Below, piece by piece: positions 36,334-45,347 of a stretch of 64,000 bases of DNA (positions within the stretch are counted from its first letter, which is position 1; each line of letters starts with the position of its first letter). The DNA is from Bacteroides sp. CAG:770 (GTDB lineage Bacteria; Bacteroidota; Bacteroidia; Bacteroidales; UBA932). The stretch is from NCBI GenBank assembly GCA_000435075.1, contig FR890646.1, positions 766 to 64,765 of the forward strand. The letters are read 5' to 3'. Both the position numbers and the translations under genes were made by a program. Under the pieces are notes generated by a model. It ran no database searches. It was not told the DNA's origin and saw only the letters and a program-made list of their open reading frames with translations.

Positions 36334-38106
36334 CTATGCATTTTTATCATGCAGGCTACGATATTCTGACGGAGTCATGCTGAATTTCTTCTGGAATGCC
36401 CTCCAGAAAGAGGAATAAGATCCAAATCCGGAGTCACGGGCGACATCGTCCAGAGACATCGGCTCACCATCTCCGGAGTCATCAGAAAGAAGTTCAAGTG
36501 AGCATTTCAGCCTGATATCAGTGATATAATTCGACACCGTAGTTCCCGCACCTTCTCTCACAGCGTCTGCCACATATTTTTCATTGGTTCCCATCATCTT
36601 GGCCAAAACAGTACGATTGAAAGCCGTATTTGTAAATGGCTTTTCTTCCTCCATCAGACGGGATATCTTTCTATACATCTGCATCTCCCGACTCAATTCT
36701 TCTTCAGGGATCATCTGGAGCGCTTTAGCCGAAGACCCCACATTACGGAGATTGGAGTTAATCTGCTCATACAGAGACTGATTCTTCTTGCGAAGTCTAT
36801 TATAATAGACCACAAAGACAATTACGACCAACAGCAACAGGGCACAGCACAACACTGAAAACAAAAGCACAACCTGCTGACGTTTCTTCTGCGCCGCCAT
36901 CCTGTCCACTTCATATATAGTCTGCAGTTCACTCAATTCACTTGCAAAACGGGAAGCATCCAAAGAATCTTTCGCCGCTTCCACCAGAGCCTGATTTTCA
37001 TAAGCCTCACGCCACCGCCCCATATCCGCCAGAATCGATTTTTTCAATGTCAATGCATCTATATAATAAGGTGCCAAACCTGATGTCCTGAAAGCATTGA
37101 CCGACATATCCGCATATTTCAATGCCAGATTATAATCCCCCAACCTGTCATAGTACATCGCTGAAGTCTCATTGAAGACCTCACTGTCCAGTCCGATTTC
37201 GGGATACATACATTCAGATGCAGAATAAAGATGTTCCCCTGCCAATGTCAAGTCATTCATTGCCAGATAGTTCCTTGTAGCATAACATTCTATGTGAAGT
37301 TTCATGCTCATGCAGTTGATGCCCATCTGAAAATCCGGATCGGCAGATGCAATGAATTTATCCAGCCTGTCAGACGCAACCTTGCATGTTTTCAATGACT
37401 CAGAGTACCTTCCTATAGAACACTGGCTGCTCAACAACTCCAACAGAGATTTGATATAGTCCAAAGGCGGAAAATCATTTATGTCAGCCCCCATAATCGC
37501 CGTGCTCTTCTCCAGAGCATTTGCCGCTGCTCCAAACCTACTGACAGCCTGATAGATAAGTCCTATCGAATAATATGCATACGCCTGTCTGTATCTATCA
37601 TTTTTTCCCTTTGCAGCGGACAACATTTCTCTGGCTGTAGCAAGTGCAGTCTGAGTATGCCCTTCATCCACATGCCTTTTAATTACAAGGTATTCGACAT
37701 TGGATAATCTGCGGTCTTTCATTGACCCCATCCTGGCCTTTACAGACTCGGCATATTCACAGAATTTTGTCATCGGCTCATAGGCCGCATAATACTCCAG
37801 GCGCAGCAACATTATTTCGGCCGCCATATCTGCATCGCGCACTTTTGACGCGGTTTCCTCAGCCATGTCCAGATACGTCAATTCGCGATGATTGTCCCTG
37901 AAAATGCGGGCCAATTTGAGATAGGTCAATGCTACATCTTCCTGATTGGAAACGCCGTTAATCGAGGCCAATAGTTCTTTCTCCCGGCTCCACACTTCTG
38001 GACCGAATGCGGAATCAGGCTTTTCCGCTCCCGCATCGATAGTTTGCATCAGCCCTACTATCAGCACAATGCAAATGAATATATATCTTCTGAACCTCAT
38101 AGGCAT
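36334..38106 (-). CDS. TPR-transmembrane-AraC regulator
   Basis: A protein of about 590 residues with a signal/anchor segment (YIFICIVLIVGLMQTIDAGA) and a helical region of TPR-like repeats (about 40-370: QTALATAREML, YSIGLIYQAVSRFGAAANALEKS, YDRLGDYNLALKYADMSVN). A transmembrane helix follows (about 385-410, VVLLFSVLCCALLLLVVIVFVVYY), then a short coiled coil and a C-terminal AraC DNA-binding domain (SLDDVARDSGFGSYSSFWRAFQKKFSMTPSEYR). Periplasmic sensing with direct DNA output is likely. The frame opens at a GTG (38124), but the minus-7 element at 38134-38127 lies too close, so I take the ATG at 38106 (38100 is the alternative). Confidence 0.8.
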   Translation of the reverse strand: MPMRFRRYIFICIVLIVGLMQTIDAGAEKPDSAFGPEVWSREKELLASINGVSNQEDVALTYLKLARIFRDNHRELTYLDMAEETASKVRDADMAAEIMLLRLEYYAAYEPMTKFCEYAESVKARMGSMKDRRLSNVEYLVIKRHVDEGHTQTALATAREMLSAAKGKNDRYRQAYAYYSIGLIYQAVSRFGAAANALEKSTAIMGADINDFPPLDYIKSLLELLSSQCSIGRYSESLKTCKVASDRLDKFIASADPDFQMGINCMSMKLHIECYATRNYLAMNDLTLAGEHLYSASECMYPEIGLDSEVFNETSAMYYDRLGDYNLALKYADMSVNAFRTSGLAPYYIDALTLKKSILADMGRWREAYENQALVEAAKDSLDASRFASELSELQTIYEVDRMAAQKKRQQVVLLFSVLCCALLLLVVIVFVVYYNRLRKKNQSLYEQINSNLRNVGSSAKALQMIPEEELSREMQMYRKISRLMEEEKPFTNTAFNRTVLAKMMGTNEKYVADAVREGAGTTVSNYITDIRLKCSLELLSDDSGDGEPMSLDDVARDSGFGSYSSFWRAFQKKFSMTPSEYRSLHDKNA

Positions 38107-38126
38107 GGTCAATGTTCTTGTCACGG

Positions 38127-38134
38127 CAAAGATA
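38127..38134 (-). promoter_or_regulatory. Minus-7 element for TPR-AraC regulator
   Basis: TATCTTTG on the minus strand. Transcription would begin near 38121, which rules out the GTG start at 38124 and leaves a leader of about 15-20 bases. Confidence 0.5.
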
Positions 38135-38253
38135 GCATTTTTCCATGACTAGCATTGACCGGACCGGTGTTAATGAACAAGAACGCAGAGACACAGAAGA
38201 AGTCGTCAGGAAAGTAAGTCAGCCAGGAACTCCGAACTTTGGGAAACTTTAAT

Positions 38254-38261
38254 TATCTTTG
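38254..38261 (+). promoter_or_regulatory. Minus-7 element for obg
   Basis: TATCTTTG on the plus strand, 22 bases before the obg start. Confidence 0.5.
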
Positions 38262-38283
38262 CAGTTTTGAAATATAGACGATT

Positions 38284-39282
38284 ATGGCAGACAGTAATTT
38301 CATAGACTACGTAAAGATATATTGTGCTTCAGGACATGGCGGACCGGGTTCAGTGCACCTTCACAGGGCCAAGTATGTGCCGAAGGGCGGACCTGACGGA
38401 GGAGACGGAGGACGCGGAGGTCACATAATACTTAAGGCAAATCCCCAGTTCTGGACACTTATCCACTTGAAATACAAGAAGTTCATCAAGGCTGAAAACG
38501 GAGAGCACGGCGGAGCCGCATTCTGCAAGGGGAAACAGGGAAAGGACATCACATTGGATGTGCCTGTGGGAACTGTCGTAAAAGACGGAGAGACAGGTGA
38601 AGTGCTTTTCGACATGATGGAACCGGGAGAGGAGAAAATCCTCTGCAAGGGCGGACGTGGCGGACTTGGAAACAACAACTTCAAGTCCGCCACCCAGCAG
38701 ACTCCTAGATATGCCCAGCCTGGAGAAGACGGCCAGGAGGGATGGTTTATCCTGGAATTGAAAGTGCTTGCGGATGTGGGACTTGTAGGTTTCCCTAACG
38801 CAGGAAAATCCACGCTTTTGGCAGCTATCACTTCCGCCAAGCCTAAGATTGCAAACTATGCGTTCACCACGCTCGAACCTAACCTCGGCATTGTCAGATA
38901 CAGAGACGACAAATCATTCGTCATGGCTGACATTCCGGGAATCATAGAAGGCGCACACGAAGGAAAAGGCATCGGACTGAGATTCCTCAGACACATCGAA
39001 CGCAACTCCGTGCTGCTCTTCATGGTATCGGCAGAAGAGGAAAACATTCAGAAGGGGTATGAAATCCTGCTGAATGAACTCGAAATGTTCAATCCTGAAT
39101 TGCTGGACAAGGAACGGGTTCTCGCAGTCACAAAATGCGACCTCATCGACGCGAAAGCCGAGAAGAAAATAAAGAAGACACTTCCGGCCGACATCCCGAC
39201 CGTATTCATTTCCTCAGTAAGCGGAGAGAATCTCAACGAGCTCAAAGACGAACTCTGGAAGGCACTTAATGCAGAAGTATAA
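38284..39282 (+). CDS. obg: GTPase Obg/CgtA
   Basis: A 332-residue Obg GTPase involved in large ribosomal subunit maturation and stress control. The glycine-rich Obg fold (residues 1-158) contains [13 protein letters not shown] and [13 protein letters not shown]. The G domain has GFPNAGKST at 169-177, [16 protein letters not shown] (switch II), TKCD and SSVSGENL. It lacks the C-terminal extension found in some relatives, as is usual for the short form. A PAP2 phosphatase gene follows after 19 bases. Confidence 0.95.
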   Translation: MADSNFIDYVKIYCASGHGGPGSVHLHRAKYVPKGGPDGGDGGRGGHIILKANPQFWTLIHLKYKKFIKAENGEHGGAAFCKGKQGKDITLDVPVGTVVKDGETGEVLFDMMEPGEEKILCKGGRGGLGNNNFKSATQQTPRYAQPGEDGQEGWFILELKVLADVGLVGFPNAGKSTLLAAITSAKPKIANYAFTTLEPNLGIVRYRDDKSFVMADIPGIIEGAHEGKGIGLRFLRHIERNSVLLFMVSAEEENIQKGYEILLNELEMFNPELLDKERVLAVTKCDLIDAKAEKKIKKTLPADIPTVFISSVSGENLNELKDELWKALNAEV

Positions 39283-39301
39283 ACAGCGAAGACGTTAACC
39301 T

Positions 39302-39916
39302 ATGCACTTTTGGGACATACTTCACAGATGGGACCAGATCCTGACCCTGTTCGTAAACAGTTTTCACATTCCGGCAACTGATCAGTTCATGATGTTCATG
39401 TCTGACAGGGTCGTATGGTTTCCTCTGTATCTTCTCATAGCATTCTTCCTTGTCAAAAGACTGGGATGGAAAAAGGGACTGATCTCAATTCTGTGCATGG
39501 CTCTTACACTTCTCGTATGCGACCAGACATCCAACCTGTTGAAGAACTCCGTGGCCAGGCTGAGACCTTGCTACAGCGGACCGATGCTGCTCGGAGGATT
39601 GCACGTTCTGGAATATAGGGGAAACTTCTTCGGATTCTTCTCAGCCCACGCAGCAAATGCATTCGGATTCGCAGTATGCTCTTCCATCCTGTTCAGATAC
39701 GATACGAAGCATACATATAAAGCATTCATTATCTGGATTTTCACCTGGGCGACAATGCTGTCACTGAGCCGTATTTTCGTAGGCAAACACTACATGGGAG
39801 ATATCATTGTAGGAGCCATGATAGGCAGCGGTTACGGAGCAATGATTGCCATGACAGCAAGATGGATATTCGCCAGATTCATTGACAAAGTAAAAATCCC
39901 GTCACCTGAACGGTAA
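39302..39916 (+). CDS. PAP2 family lipid phosphatase
   Basis: A 204-residue membrane protein with about five to six helices and the three PAP2 phosphatase motifs: KNSVARLRP (K-x6-RP), FFSAHAANAFG (variant PSGH, with Ser-Ala-His) and SRIFVGKHYMGD (SR-x5-H-x3-D). Such enzymes hydrolyse undecaprenyl diphosphate or phosphatidic acid on the periplasmic face. The substrate here is unproven; lipid A or carrier recycling are candidates. It probably shares the obg transcript. Confidence 0.87.
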   Translation: MHFWDILHRWDQILTLFVNSFHIPATDQFMMFMSDRVVWFPLYLLIAFFLVKRLGWKKGLISILCMALTLLVCDQTSNLLKNSVARLRPCYSGPMLLGGLHVLEYRGNFFGFFSAHAANAFGFAVCSSILFRYDTKHTYKAFIIWIFTWATMLSLSRIFVGKHYMGDIIVGAMIGSGYGAMIAMTARWIFARFIDKVKIPSPER

Positions 39917-39920
39917 CGGG
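39898..39920. terminator. Weak hairpin at PAP2 gene end
   Basis: CCCGT, one mismatch, ACC around a five-base loop and its complement, overlapping the PAP2 stop codon. No T-run follows, so termination is uncertain. Confidence 0.3.
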
Positions 39921-39968
39921 ACTCAAATAATCCATATCCAAGTTTCACAAGATATCTTATTCAGATTC

Positions 39969-41324
39969 CTAGAGAATCTGGACAGTTTTCTCCATTCTCA
40001 TCGCATGTGACCCCTTGATCAGTATCGTAAAGCCTCGCAGCTGATTATCAGCCAGATAAGCGACAAGCGAGTCAGAAGAACCAAACCAGAGAATTCTGGA
40101 ATCAGCCTTATCTCCTGCTTTAGCCAATGCCTTTTCAAATTCTTTTCCGACCAGAAAAATCTTGTCAATGCTGCTGTCAGTCAAGGGTTTGAGTATCTTC
40201 TCATGCTCCTCGGCAGAACTATCCCCAAGTTCGCCCATATCCCCGATCATTACAGCCTTGGCAGGCGCAGACATATTGAAGAAATTCTCCAATGAAACAG
40301 ACATGCTGGACGGGTTTGCGTTATAAGCATCCACTATCAGCACATTGCGCTCAGTCCTGACCATCTGTGAACGACTGTTGGAAGGGACATACGAAGTCAC
40401 CTGTGCGACCGCAGCATCTTCATCAATGCCGAAGAACTTGCCGATACAGATTGCAGCAAGGACATTTGCAGCATTGTACGAGCCCACGAGATGAGTTGCA
40501 ACTACCTTGCCATCAGAAAGTTCAATTCTGAGATACGGATTCTCGGGAGTCGTTTCCAGAAGATGACAGCCATCAGTTTCAAGTCCGTATGGAATGATCG
40601 ACAAACCGGCACGGTCCTCACACATTGACCTCAGGACGTCATCATCGGCATTGACAAAAACAGCTCGCCCATGTGCATTTACATAATCATACAACTGTCC
40701 CTTTGCACGCTGCACGCCTTCGAAACTGCCGAAACCCTGCAGATGAGCGCGACCGACATTGGTAATGATGCCGTAGTCAGGTTCGCAAACCGTCACGAGC
40801 TTTGCAATGTCATCCGGATGGCTTGCTCCCATTTCAATGACAGCAAGTTGTGTCTCGGAAGTCATCTTGAGCACAGATAGGGGTACGCCTATATCATTGT
40901 TCAGATTGCCCTCAGTCGCTGTGACGTTGAAACCTGCAGAAAGGACGGTGCGGATAAGTTCCTTAGTCGTGGTCTTTCCGTTTGTACCGGTTATTCCGAT
41001 GACTGTCGGATGTTTATCCTCTCCGAGAACATGCTCGCGATGCCAACGGGCCAAATCCTGAAGTGCCACCAGAGTATCATTGACACTTATCAGCCGGCTC
41101 ATGCCATTTCCGTCCGGAAAGTCATTGGCCCTGGCACATACAGAGGCATCAGCATTAACGACAGCGTATGCGGCACCTGCCTCAAGAGCCTTGACCGCAA
41201 ACTCGTTGCCGTCGAAATTTTCACCTTTCAATGCGAAGAAAAGCTCGCCTCCTCTGATTTTGCGGCTGTCAGTCAGAACTGAGCCGCATTTTTTGAAAAT
41301 ATCGTATAAGTCTTTGATTTCCAT
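39969..41324 (-). CDS. murF: UDP-MurNAc-tripeptide--D-Ala-D-Ala ligase
   Basis: A 451-residue Mur ligase that adds D-Ala-D-Ala, the last cytoplasmic peptide step in peptidoglycan precursor synthesis. N-terminal uracil-binding domain (DSRKIRGGELFFALKGENFDG); the ATP domain with GITGTNGKTTTKELI (about residues 109-123), VIEMGASHPDDI and NVGRAHLQGFGSFEGV; and the C-terminal domain with DAYNANPSSM and MIGDMGELG. Its start shares one base with the dut stop (TAATG), so it is translationally coupled as last gene of the tgt run. Confidence 0.95.
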   Translation of the reverse strand: MEIKDLYDIFKKCGSVLTDSRKIRGGELFFALKGENFDGNEFAVKALEAGAAYAVVNADASVCARANDFPDGNGMSRLISVNDTLVALQDLARWHREHVLGEDKHPTVIGITGTNGKTTTKELIRTVLSAGFNVTATEGNLNNDIGVPLSVLKMTSETQLAVIEMGASHPDDIAKLVTVCEPDYGIITNVGRAHLQGFGSFEGVQRAKGQLYDYVNAHGRAVFVNADDDVLRSMCEDRAGLSIIPYGLETDGCHLLETTPENPYLRIELSDGKVVATHLVGSYNAANVLAAICIGKFFGIDEDAAVAQVTSYVPSNSRSQMVRTERNVLIVDAYNANPSSMSVSLENFFNMSAPAKAVMIGDMGELGDSSAEEHEKILKPLTDSSIDKIFLVGKEFEKALAKAGDKADSRILWFGSSDSLVAYLADNQLRGFTILIKGSHAMRMEKTVQIL

Positions 41325-41758
41325 TATTGTACTCCTGTACTACCAAATCCGCCCTCTCCCCTTTCAGTCTCGTCGAGGACTTCAACTTCTTCCCATTCCA
41401 CATGCTCGTGCTTTGCCACGACAAGCTGGGCGATACGCTCACCCGGCTCAATCACGAAAGGCGTATCCGACAGATTGACAAGCAATGTCTTAAGTTCTCC
41501 GCGATAGTCTGCGTCGATAGTTCCCGGCGAATTCAGAACCGTTATTCCATGTTTCACGGCAAGTCCGCTTCTCGGGCGTGCCTGGCACTCATATCCTTCC
41601 GGCAAGGCGATGTAAAGGCCTGTCGGGACCAGCACTCTCTGAAGAGGGGCCAATGTTATAGGTTCCTCAATGTTAGCCCTGACATCCATCCCCGCAGAGA
41701 GCGGAGTAGCATAAGTCGGACAAGGATTGGAAGATTTATTGATAATCTTGACTTTCAT
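41324..41758 (-). CDS. dut: dUTP diphosphatase
   Basis: A 144-residue trimeric dUTPase that removes dUTP and supplies dUMP for dTMP synthesis. All five motifs are present: [32 protein letters not shown] (catalytic Asp), GERIAQLVV and [10 protein letters not shown] at the C-terminus. It neighbours the uracil permease gene upstream (11 bases) and overlaps murF by one base. Confidence 0.96.
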   Translation of the reverse strand: MKVKIINKSSNPCPTYATPLSAGMDVRANIEEPITLAPLQRVLVPTGLYIALPEGYECQARPRSGLAVKHGITVLNSPGTIDADYRGELKTLLVNLSDTPFVIEPGERIAQLVVAKHEHVEWEEVEVLDETERGEGGFGSTGVQ

Positions 41759-41769
41759 TGTACAAGTAA

Positions 41770-42984
41770 TTATTTTTCAAGTATTTCCGGCTCGGTCTTG
41801 TCATGAGGCAGAACCAGATTAAGGACAACGCCGACGATAGAGGCGAGACCGATTCCTGCCAATGAGAATGATCCGAAGTCAATGACGGCACCACCGATTC
41901 CGATGGTAAGAATCAGGGACGAAATGATGAGGTTGCGAGTCGAACCCATATTGATGCGGGACTCTATCATGTTGCTGATGCCGACTGATGCAATAGAACC
42001 GAAGAGGAGCAGCATGATACCGCCCAGAACGGCCTGAGGTATTGTCTGAATTACGGCACCGACCTTGCCGATGAGGGCGAGGACCACTGCTGAGACGCCG
42101 GCAATACGCAAAACCGAAGGGTCAGTTACTTTTGTCAATGATACCGCACCGGTCACCTCAGAGTAAGTTGTAATAGGGGCACCGCCGAGGAAAGCCGCCA
42201 GACAGCAGGAAAGTCCATCTCCCAACAATGTCCTGTGCAGACCAGGATCTTTCACGAAGTCCTTGCCGGCAATGGAACTGATGGCGTACATGTCGCCGAC
42301 ATGTTCAATGATAGGAGCGATCGCTACCGGAGCCATGAACAAGATGGCCTGCCAAGAGAATGACATAGTAGCCAGCTTAGGTATAGCGAACCATGAAGCT
42401 TCTGCAACCGGCGTGAAATCCATCGCGTCACGGAAGAAAAGCACAGCCACCACATAACCTGCCAGAGCACCGAATACTACCGGGATCAATTTTACGATTC
42501 CTTTGCCCCAGATGGAAGCCACAACCGCAACAGCGAGTGAGACCAATGCCAATATCCAGTTTGTCTTGGCCATATTCACTCCGGAACCTGCCAATGACAG
42601 ACCGATAAGGATGATGACCGGGCCGATGACGATAGGCGGGAACAACTTCTTTATAAATCCTATTCCGAAGGCCTTGACCAGAAGGCTCATGAGCATATAG
42701 ACGACGCCTACAGCCACAAGTCCGCAAAACATTCCAGGAAGCCCGTACAATTCGGTAGCCTTGATGATAGGGGCAATGAATGCAAAGCTGCTTCCCAGGT
42801 AAATAGGAACTTTTCCGCCTGTTACGGCATGGAAAAGCAAAGTTCCGAGACCTGCCGCAAGAAGTGCTATCGCAGGATCAAGGTGGCACAGAATAGGCAC
42901 AAGAACTGTTGAGCCGAATGCCACGAACATGAACTGCACACCTACAATGGTGCGCTTGAATGGTGATAAAGTGTGTTCCGCCAT
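41770..42984 (-). CDS. uraA: NCS2 uracil/xanthine permease
   Basis: A 404-residue nucleobase:cation symporter of the NCS2 family, with about 14 hydrophobic segments. [16 protein letters not shown] and [12 protein letters not shown] are near the N-terminus, and the substrate-site region is around [19 protein letters not shown] with [20 protein letters not shown]. The motif set is closest to UraA-type uracil permeases, but a purine substrate cannot be excluded. Its place next to dut supports a pyrimidine role. Confidence 0.88.
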   Translation of the reverse strand: MAEHTLSPFKRTIVGVQFMFVAFGSTVLVPILCHLDPAIALLAAGLGTLLFHAVTGGKVPIYLGSSFAFIAPIIKATELYGLPGMFCGLVAVGVVYMLMSLLVKAFGIGFIKKLFPPIVIGPVIILIGLSLAGSGVNMAKTNWILALVSLAVAVVASIWGKGIVKLIPVVFGALAGYVVAVLFFRDAMDFTPVAEASWFAIPKLATMSFSWQAILFMAPVAIAPIIEHVGDMYAISSIAGKDFVKDPGLHRTLLGDGLSCCLAAFLGGAPITTYSEVTGAVSLTKVTDPSVLRIAGVSAVVLALIGKVGAVIQTIPQAVLGGIMLLLFGSIASVGISNMIESRINMGSTRNLIISSLILTIGIGGAVIDFGSFSLAGIGLASIVGVVLNLVLPHDKTEPEILEK

Positions 42985-43002
42985 GTGATATATAGGTTAT
43001 GA

Positions 43003-44091
43003 TTATTTCGGGGCTATCTTATAAAGGAAGCCGGCAATTATTGCGAATATCATATTAGGAAGCCAGATTGCCAGCCACGGAGGCATTACGCCCGTATAGA
43101 CGAACATCTGACTGAAACGCATGAACAGGATATAGGAGAAACTGAGCGCGATGCCGATGGCAAGGTTCCATCCGATTCCGCCTCTCTTCTTCCTGGATGA
43201 CAATGCCACACCCATGATTGTCAGGATGAATGCGGAAAAAGGAAGAGAGAACCTCTGCTGCTTCTCTATCAATGAATATTTAACGTTAGGATCGCCCCTC
43301 AGCTTCTGGACATCGACAAGTTCATTGAGCTGGTCATACGGAAGGTCCTCCACAGTATTTCTCTTTCTGAAGAAGTCATTGATTGTCAAACTGATGACAG
43401 TATCAAGCTGCTCTCCACACCTGACCTTGTCCTCCAGTCCCTGTTCATTGTATTCACGGATAAAATACTTCTTGAGTTTCCATCCTGAGAAAGTGGAATC
43501 CCAGACTGCACGCTCAGCAGAAACCTTTGAAACGAGCTGGTTGTCTTTTATGGACTCCAAGGTGAACTTGTATGCGGTATTGTTATACTTGCTGAACTGT
43601 TCCACATAGACGAACTCGCCGGGAGCTATCTGATAATGGATATTCCTTTCGGACGCCACTGCCTTTTTCTTGGTGTATTTCGCCTCGAATTCATGCCGTA
43701 CGGCATTGGACCGGGGTATGACGAACAGGTTCATGCCCAGTGAGAGCAAAGCGATTACGGTTGCGGAGAAGATATACGGCACCATCATCCTGTGGAAACT
43801 GATTCCGCAGGACAGGATGGCGATAATCTCAGAATTGGCCGCCAGTCTGGATGTAAAGAAAATTACCGTAATGAACACGAACAGAGGGCTGAACATGTTC
43901 ATGAAGTATGGAATGAAATTCACGTAGTAATCGAAGATAATCGAATGAAGCGGAGCCTGCTTGGAAACGAAATCATCGATTTTCTCACTGATATCGAAGA
44001 TTATGACGATTCCGATTATCAGCAAAAGCGCGATAAAGAAAGTCGCCATGAACTTCTTGATTATATAGACATCCAGTTTTTTTGGAAACAT
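43003..44091 (-). CDS. LptF/LptG family permease
   Basis: A 362-residue YjgP/YjgQ (LptF/LptG) protein, the membrane part of the ABC exporter that pulls LPS from the inner membrane. Three N-terminal helices (starting with KKLDVYIIKKFMATFFIALLLIIGIVIIFD) are followed by a periplasmic jellyroll (about residues 130-270) and three C-terminal helices. I cannot say whether it is LptF or LptG; a second family member must be elsewhere. It lies 6 bases after tgt and 18 before uraA. Confidence 0.9.
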   Translation of the reverse strand: MFPKKLDVYIIKKFMATFFIALLLIIGIVIIFDISEKIDDFVSKQAPLHSIIFDYYVNFIPYFMNMFSPLFVFITVIFFTSRLAANSEIIAILSCGISFHRMMVPYIFSATVIALLSLGMNLFVIPRSNAVRHEFEAKYTKKKAVASERNIHYQIAPGEFVYVEQFSKYNNTAYKFTLESIKDNQLVSKVSAERAVWDSTFSGWKLKKYFIREYNEQGLEDKVRCGEQLDTVISLTINDFFRKRNTVEDLPYDQLNELVDVQKLRGDPNVKYSLIEKQQRFSLPFSAFILTIMGVALSSRKKRGGIGWNLAIGIALSFSYILFMRFSQMFVYTGVMPPWLAIWLPNMIFAIIAGFLYKIAPK

Positions 44092-44097
44092 AGTATG

Positions 44098-45228
44098 CTA
44101 GAGTCTTGTCATTATCTTCTTAACAGTCACATCCTTCCAGGCCTTGAAATCACCTGCGATGATATGCTTGCGGGCCTCTGTCACGAGATCCAGATAGAAT
44201 GCGAGATTATGTTCGCTTGCAATCATTGCCGCAAACATCTCTCCGGCCACGAAAAGATGCCTCAAATATGCCTTCGTGTATGTCTTGTCGACAAATGAAG
44301 CACCATTTTCATCAATGAGAGAGAAGTCGTTCTCCCATTTCTTGTTGCGCATGTTCATGATACCGTTCCAGGTAAACAGCATTCCGTTTCTTCCGTTTCT
44401 GGTCGGCATCACGCAGTCAAACATATCCACACCTCTGGCAATACCCTCAAGAAGGTTTGCCGGTGTTCCTACTCCCATAAGATATCTCGGCCTGTCATCA
44501 GGTAGAAGAGGACATACCAGTTCGAGCATTTCATACATCTTCTCGGTCGGCTCACCCACTGCAAGTCCTCCGATGGCATAGCCCTCCCTGTTGAAAGATA
44601 CCGCATGCTCCACGGCCATCTTTCTCAGATCCGGATAGACACATCCCTGAATAATCGGGAAAACCGTCTGGCTATATCCGTATAGAGGCTCTGTCTCATC
44701 GAAGCGCTTGAGATATCTTTCCAGCCAGTTCTGTGTCATTTTCAATGACTTCTTGGCATAGTTGTAATCGGCGTCTCCAGGGCAGCACTCATCCAGTGCC
44801 ATCATGATGTCGGCACCGATAATACGCTGTGTGTCAACGTTGTTCTCAGGCGTAAAAGTATGTCTCGAGCCATCGATATGGGATGAGAACGTGCATCCGT
44901 CAGGAGTGAGTTTCCTTATTCCCGTCAATGAAAACACCTGGAATCCACCGCTGTCCGTCAGAATAGGCCTATCCCAAGATATGAATTTATGGAGTCCGCC
45001 TGCAGCCTTCAACGTATCAAGTCCAGGACGCAGATAAAGGTGGTATGTATTTCCAAGAATGATCTGAGCTTTTATGTCTTCCTTCAAGTCTCTGTGATAT
45101 ACTCCCTTGACTGAACCGACCGTACCGACCGGCATAAAAATAGGAGTTTCTATCGTTCCGTGGTCAGTCGTTATCACTCCACATCTCGCAGACGACTGAG
45201 GATCATTCGCTATTTTGACAAATTTCAT
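44098..45228 (-). CDS. tgt: tRNA-guanine transglycosylase
   Basis: A 376-residue Tgt that exchanges G34 for a queuine precursor in GUN-anticodon tRNAs. The catalytic aspartates are in TDSGGFQV and DMFDCVMPTRNGRNG, with GGLAVGEP and YLMGVGTP around the base pocket. In E. coli the region after the active site has CxCxxC plus His for zinc. Here it reads IDENGASFVDKTYTKAYLRHL with no cysteines, while the late EHNLAFYL is kept. I believe Bacteroides Tgt shares this loss, so it is probably a lineage trait. First gene of the tgt to murF run. Confidence 0.93.
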   Translation of the reverse strand: MKFVKIANDPQSSARCGVITTDHGTIETPIFMPVGTVGSVKGVYHRDLKEDIKAQIILGNTYHLYLRPGLDTLKAAGGLHKFISWDRPILTDSGGFQVFSLTGIRKLTPDGCTFSSHIDGSRHTFTPENNVDTQRIIGADIMMALDECCPGDADYNYAKKSLKMTQNWLERYLKRFDETEPLYGYSQTVFPIIQGCVYPDLRKMAVEHAVSFNREGYAIGGLAVGEPTEKMYEMLELVCPLLPDDRPRYLMGVGTPANLLEGIARGVDMFDCVMPTRNGRNGMLFTWNGIMNMRNKKWENDFSLIDENGASFVDKTYTKAYLRHLFVAGEMFAAMIASEHNLAFYLDLVTEARKHIIAGDFKAWKDVTVKKIMTRL

Positions 45229-45257
45229 TACCGAAACAGTTTTTTAGTTTCAACTTT

Positions 45258-45265
45258 CAAAGATA
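45258..45265 (-). promoter_or_regulatory. Minus-7 element for tgt run
   Basis: TATCTTTG on the minus strand, 30 bases before the tgt start. The divergent nupG-like promoter lies 23 bases away. Confidence 0.45.
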
Positions 45266-45287
45266 GTAAAAATCCGATAAAAACTTG

Positions 45288-45295
45288 TATATTTG
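45288..45295 (+). promoter_or_regulatory. Minus-7 element for nucleoside transporter
   Basis: TATATTTG on the plus strand, 53 bases before the start codon. Confidence 0.45.
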
Positions 45296-45347
45296 TATGA
45301 TTTCGCATGAAACCACGGACAATTATAAATTAACAAACTAATACGAA

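Noticed and set aside
38158..38180. ACCGGACCGGT-like palindrome between the AraC gene and obg
   Set aside because: A short GC palindrome without other copies or a T-run; too little to call an operator or terminator.
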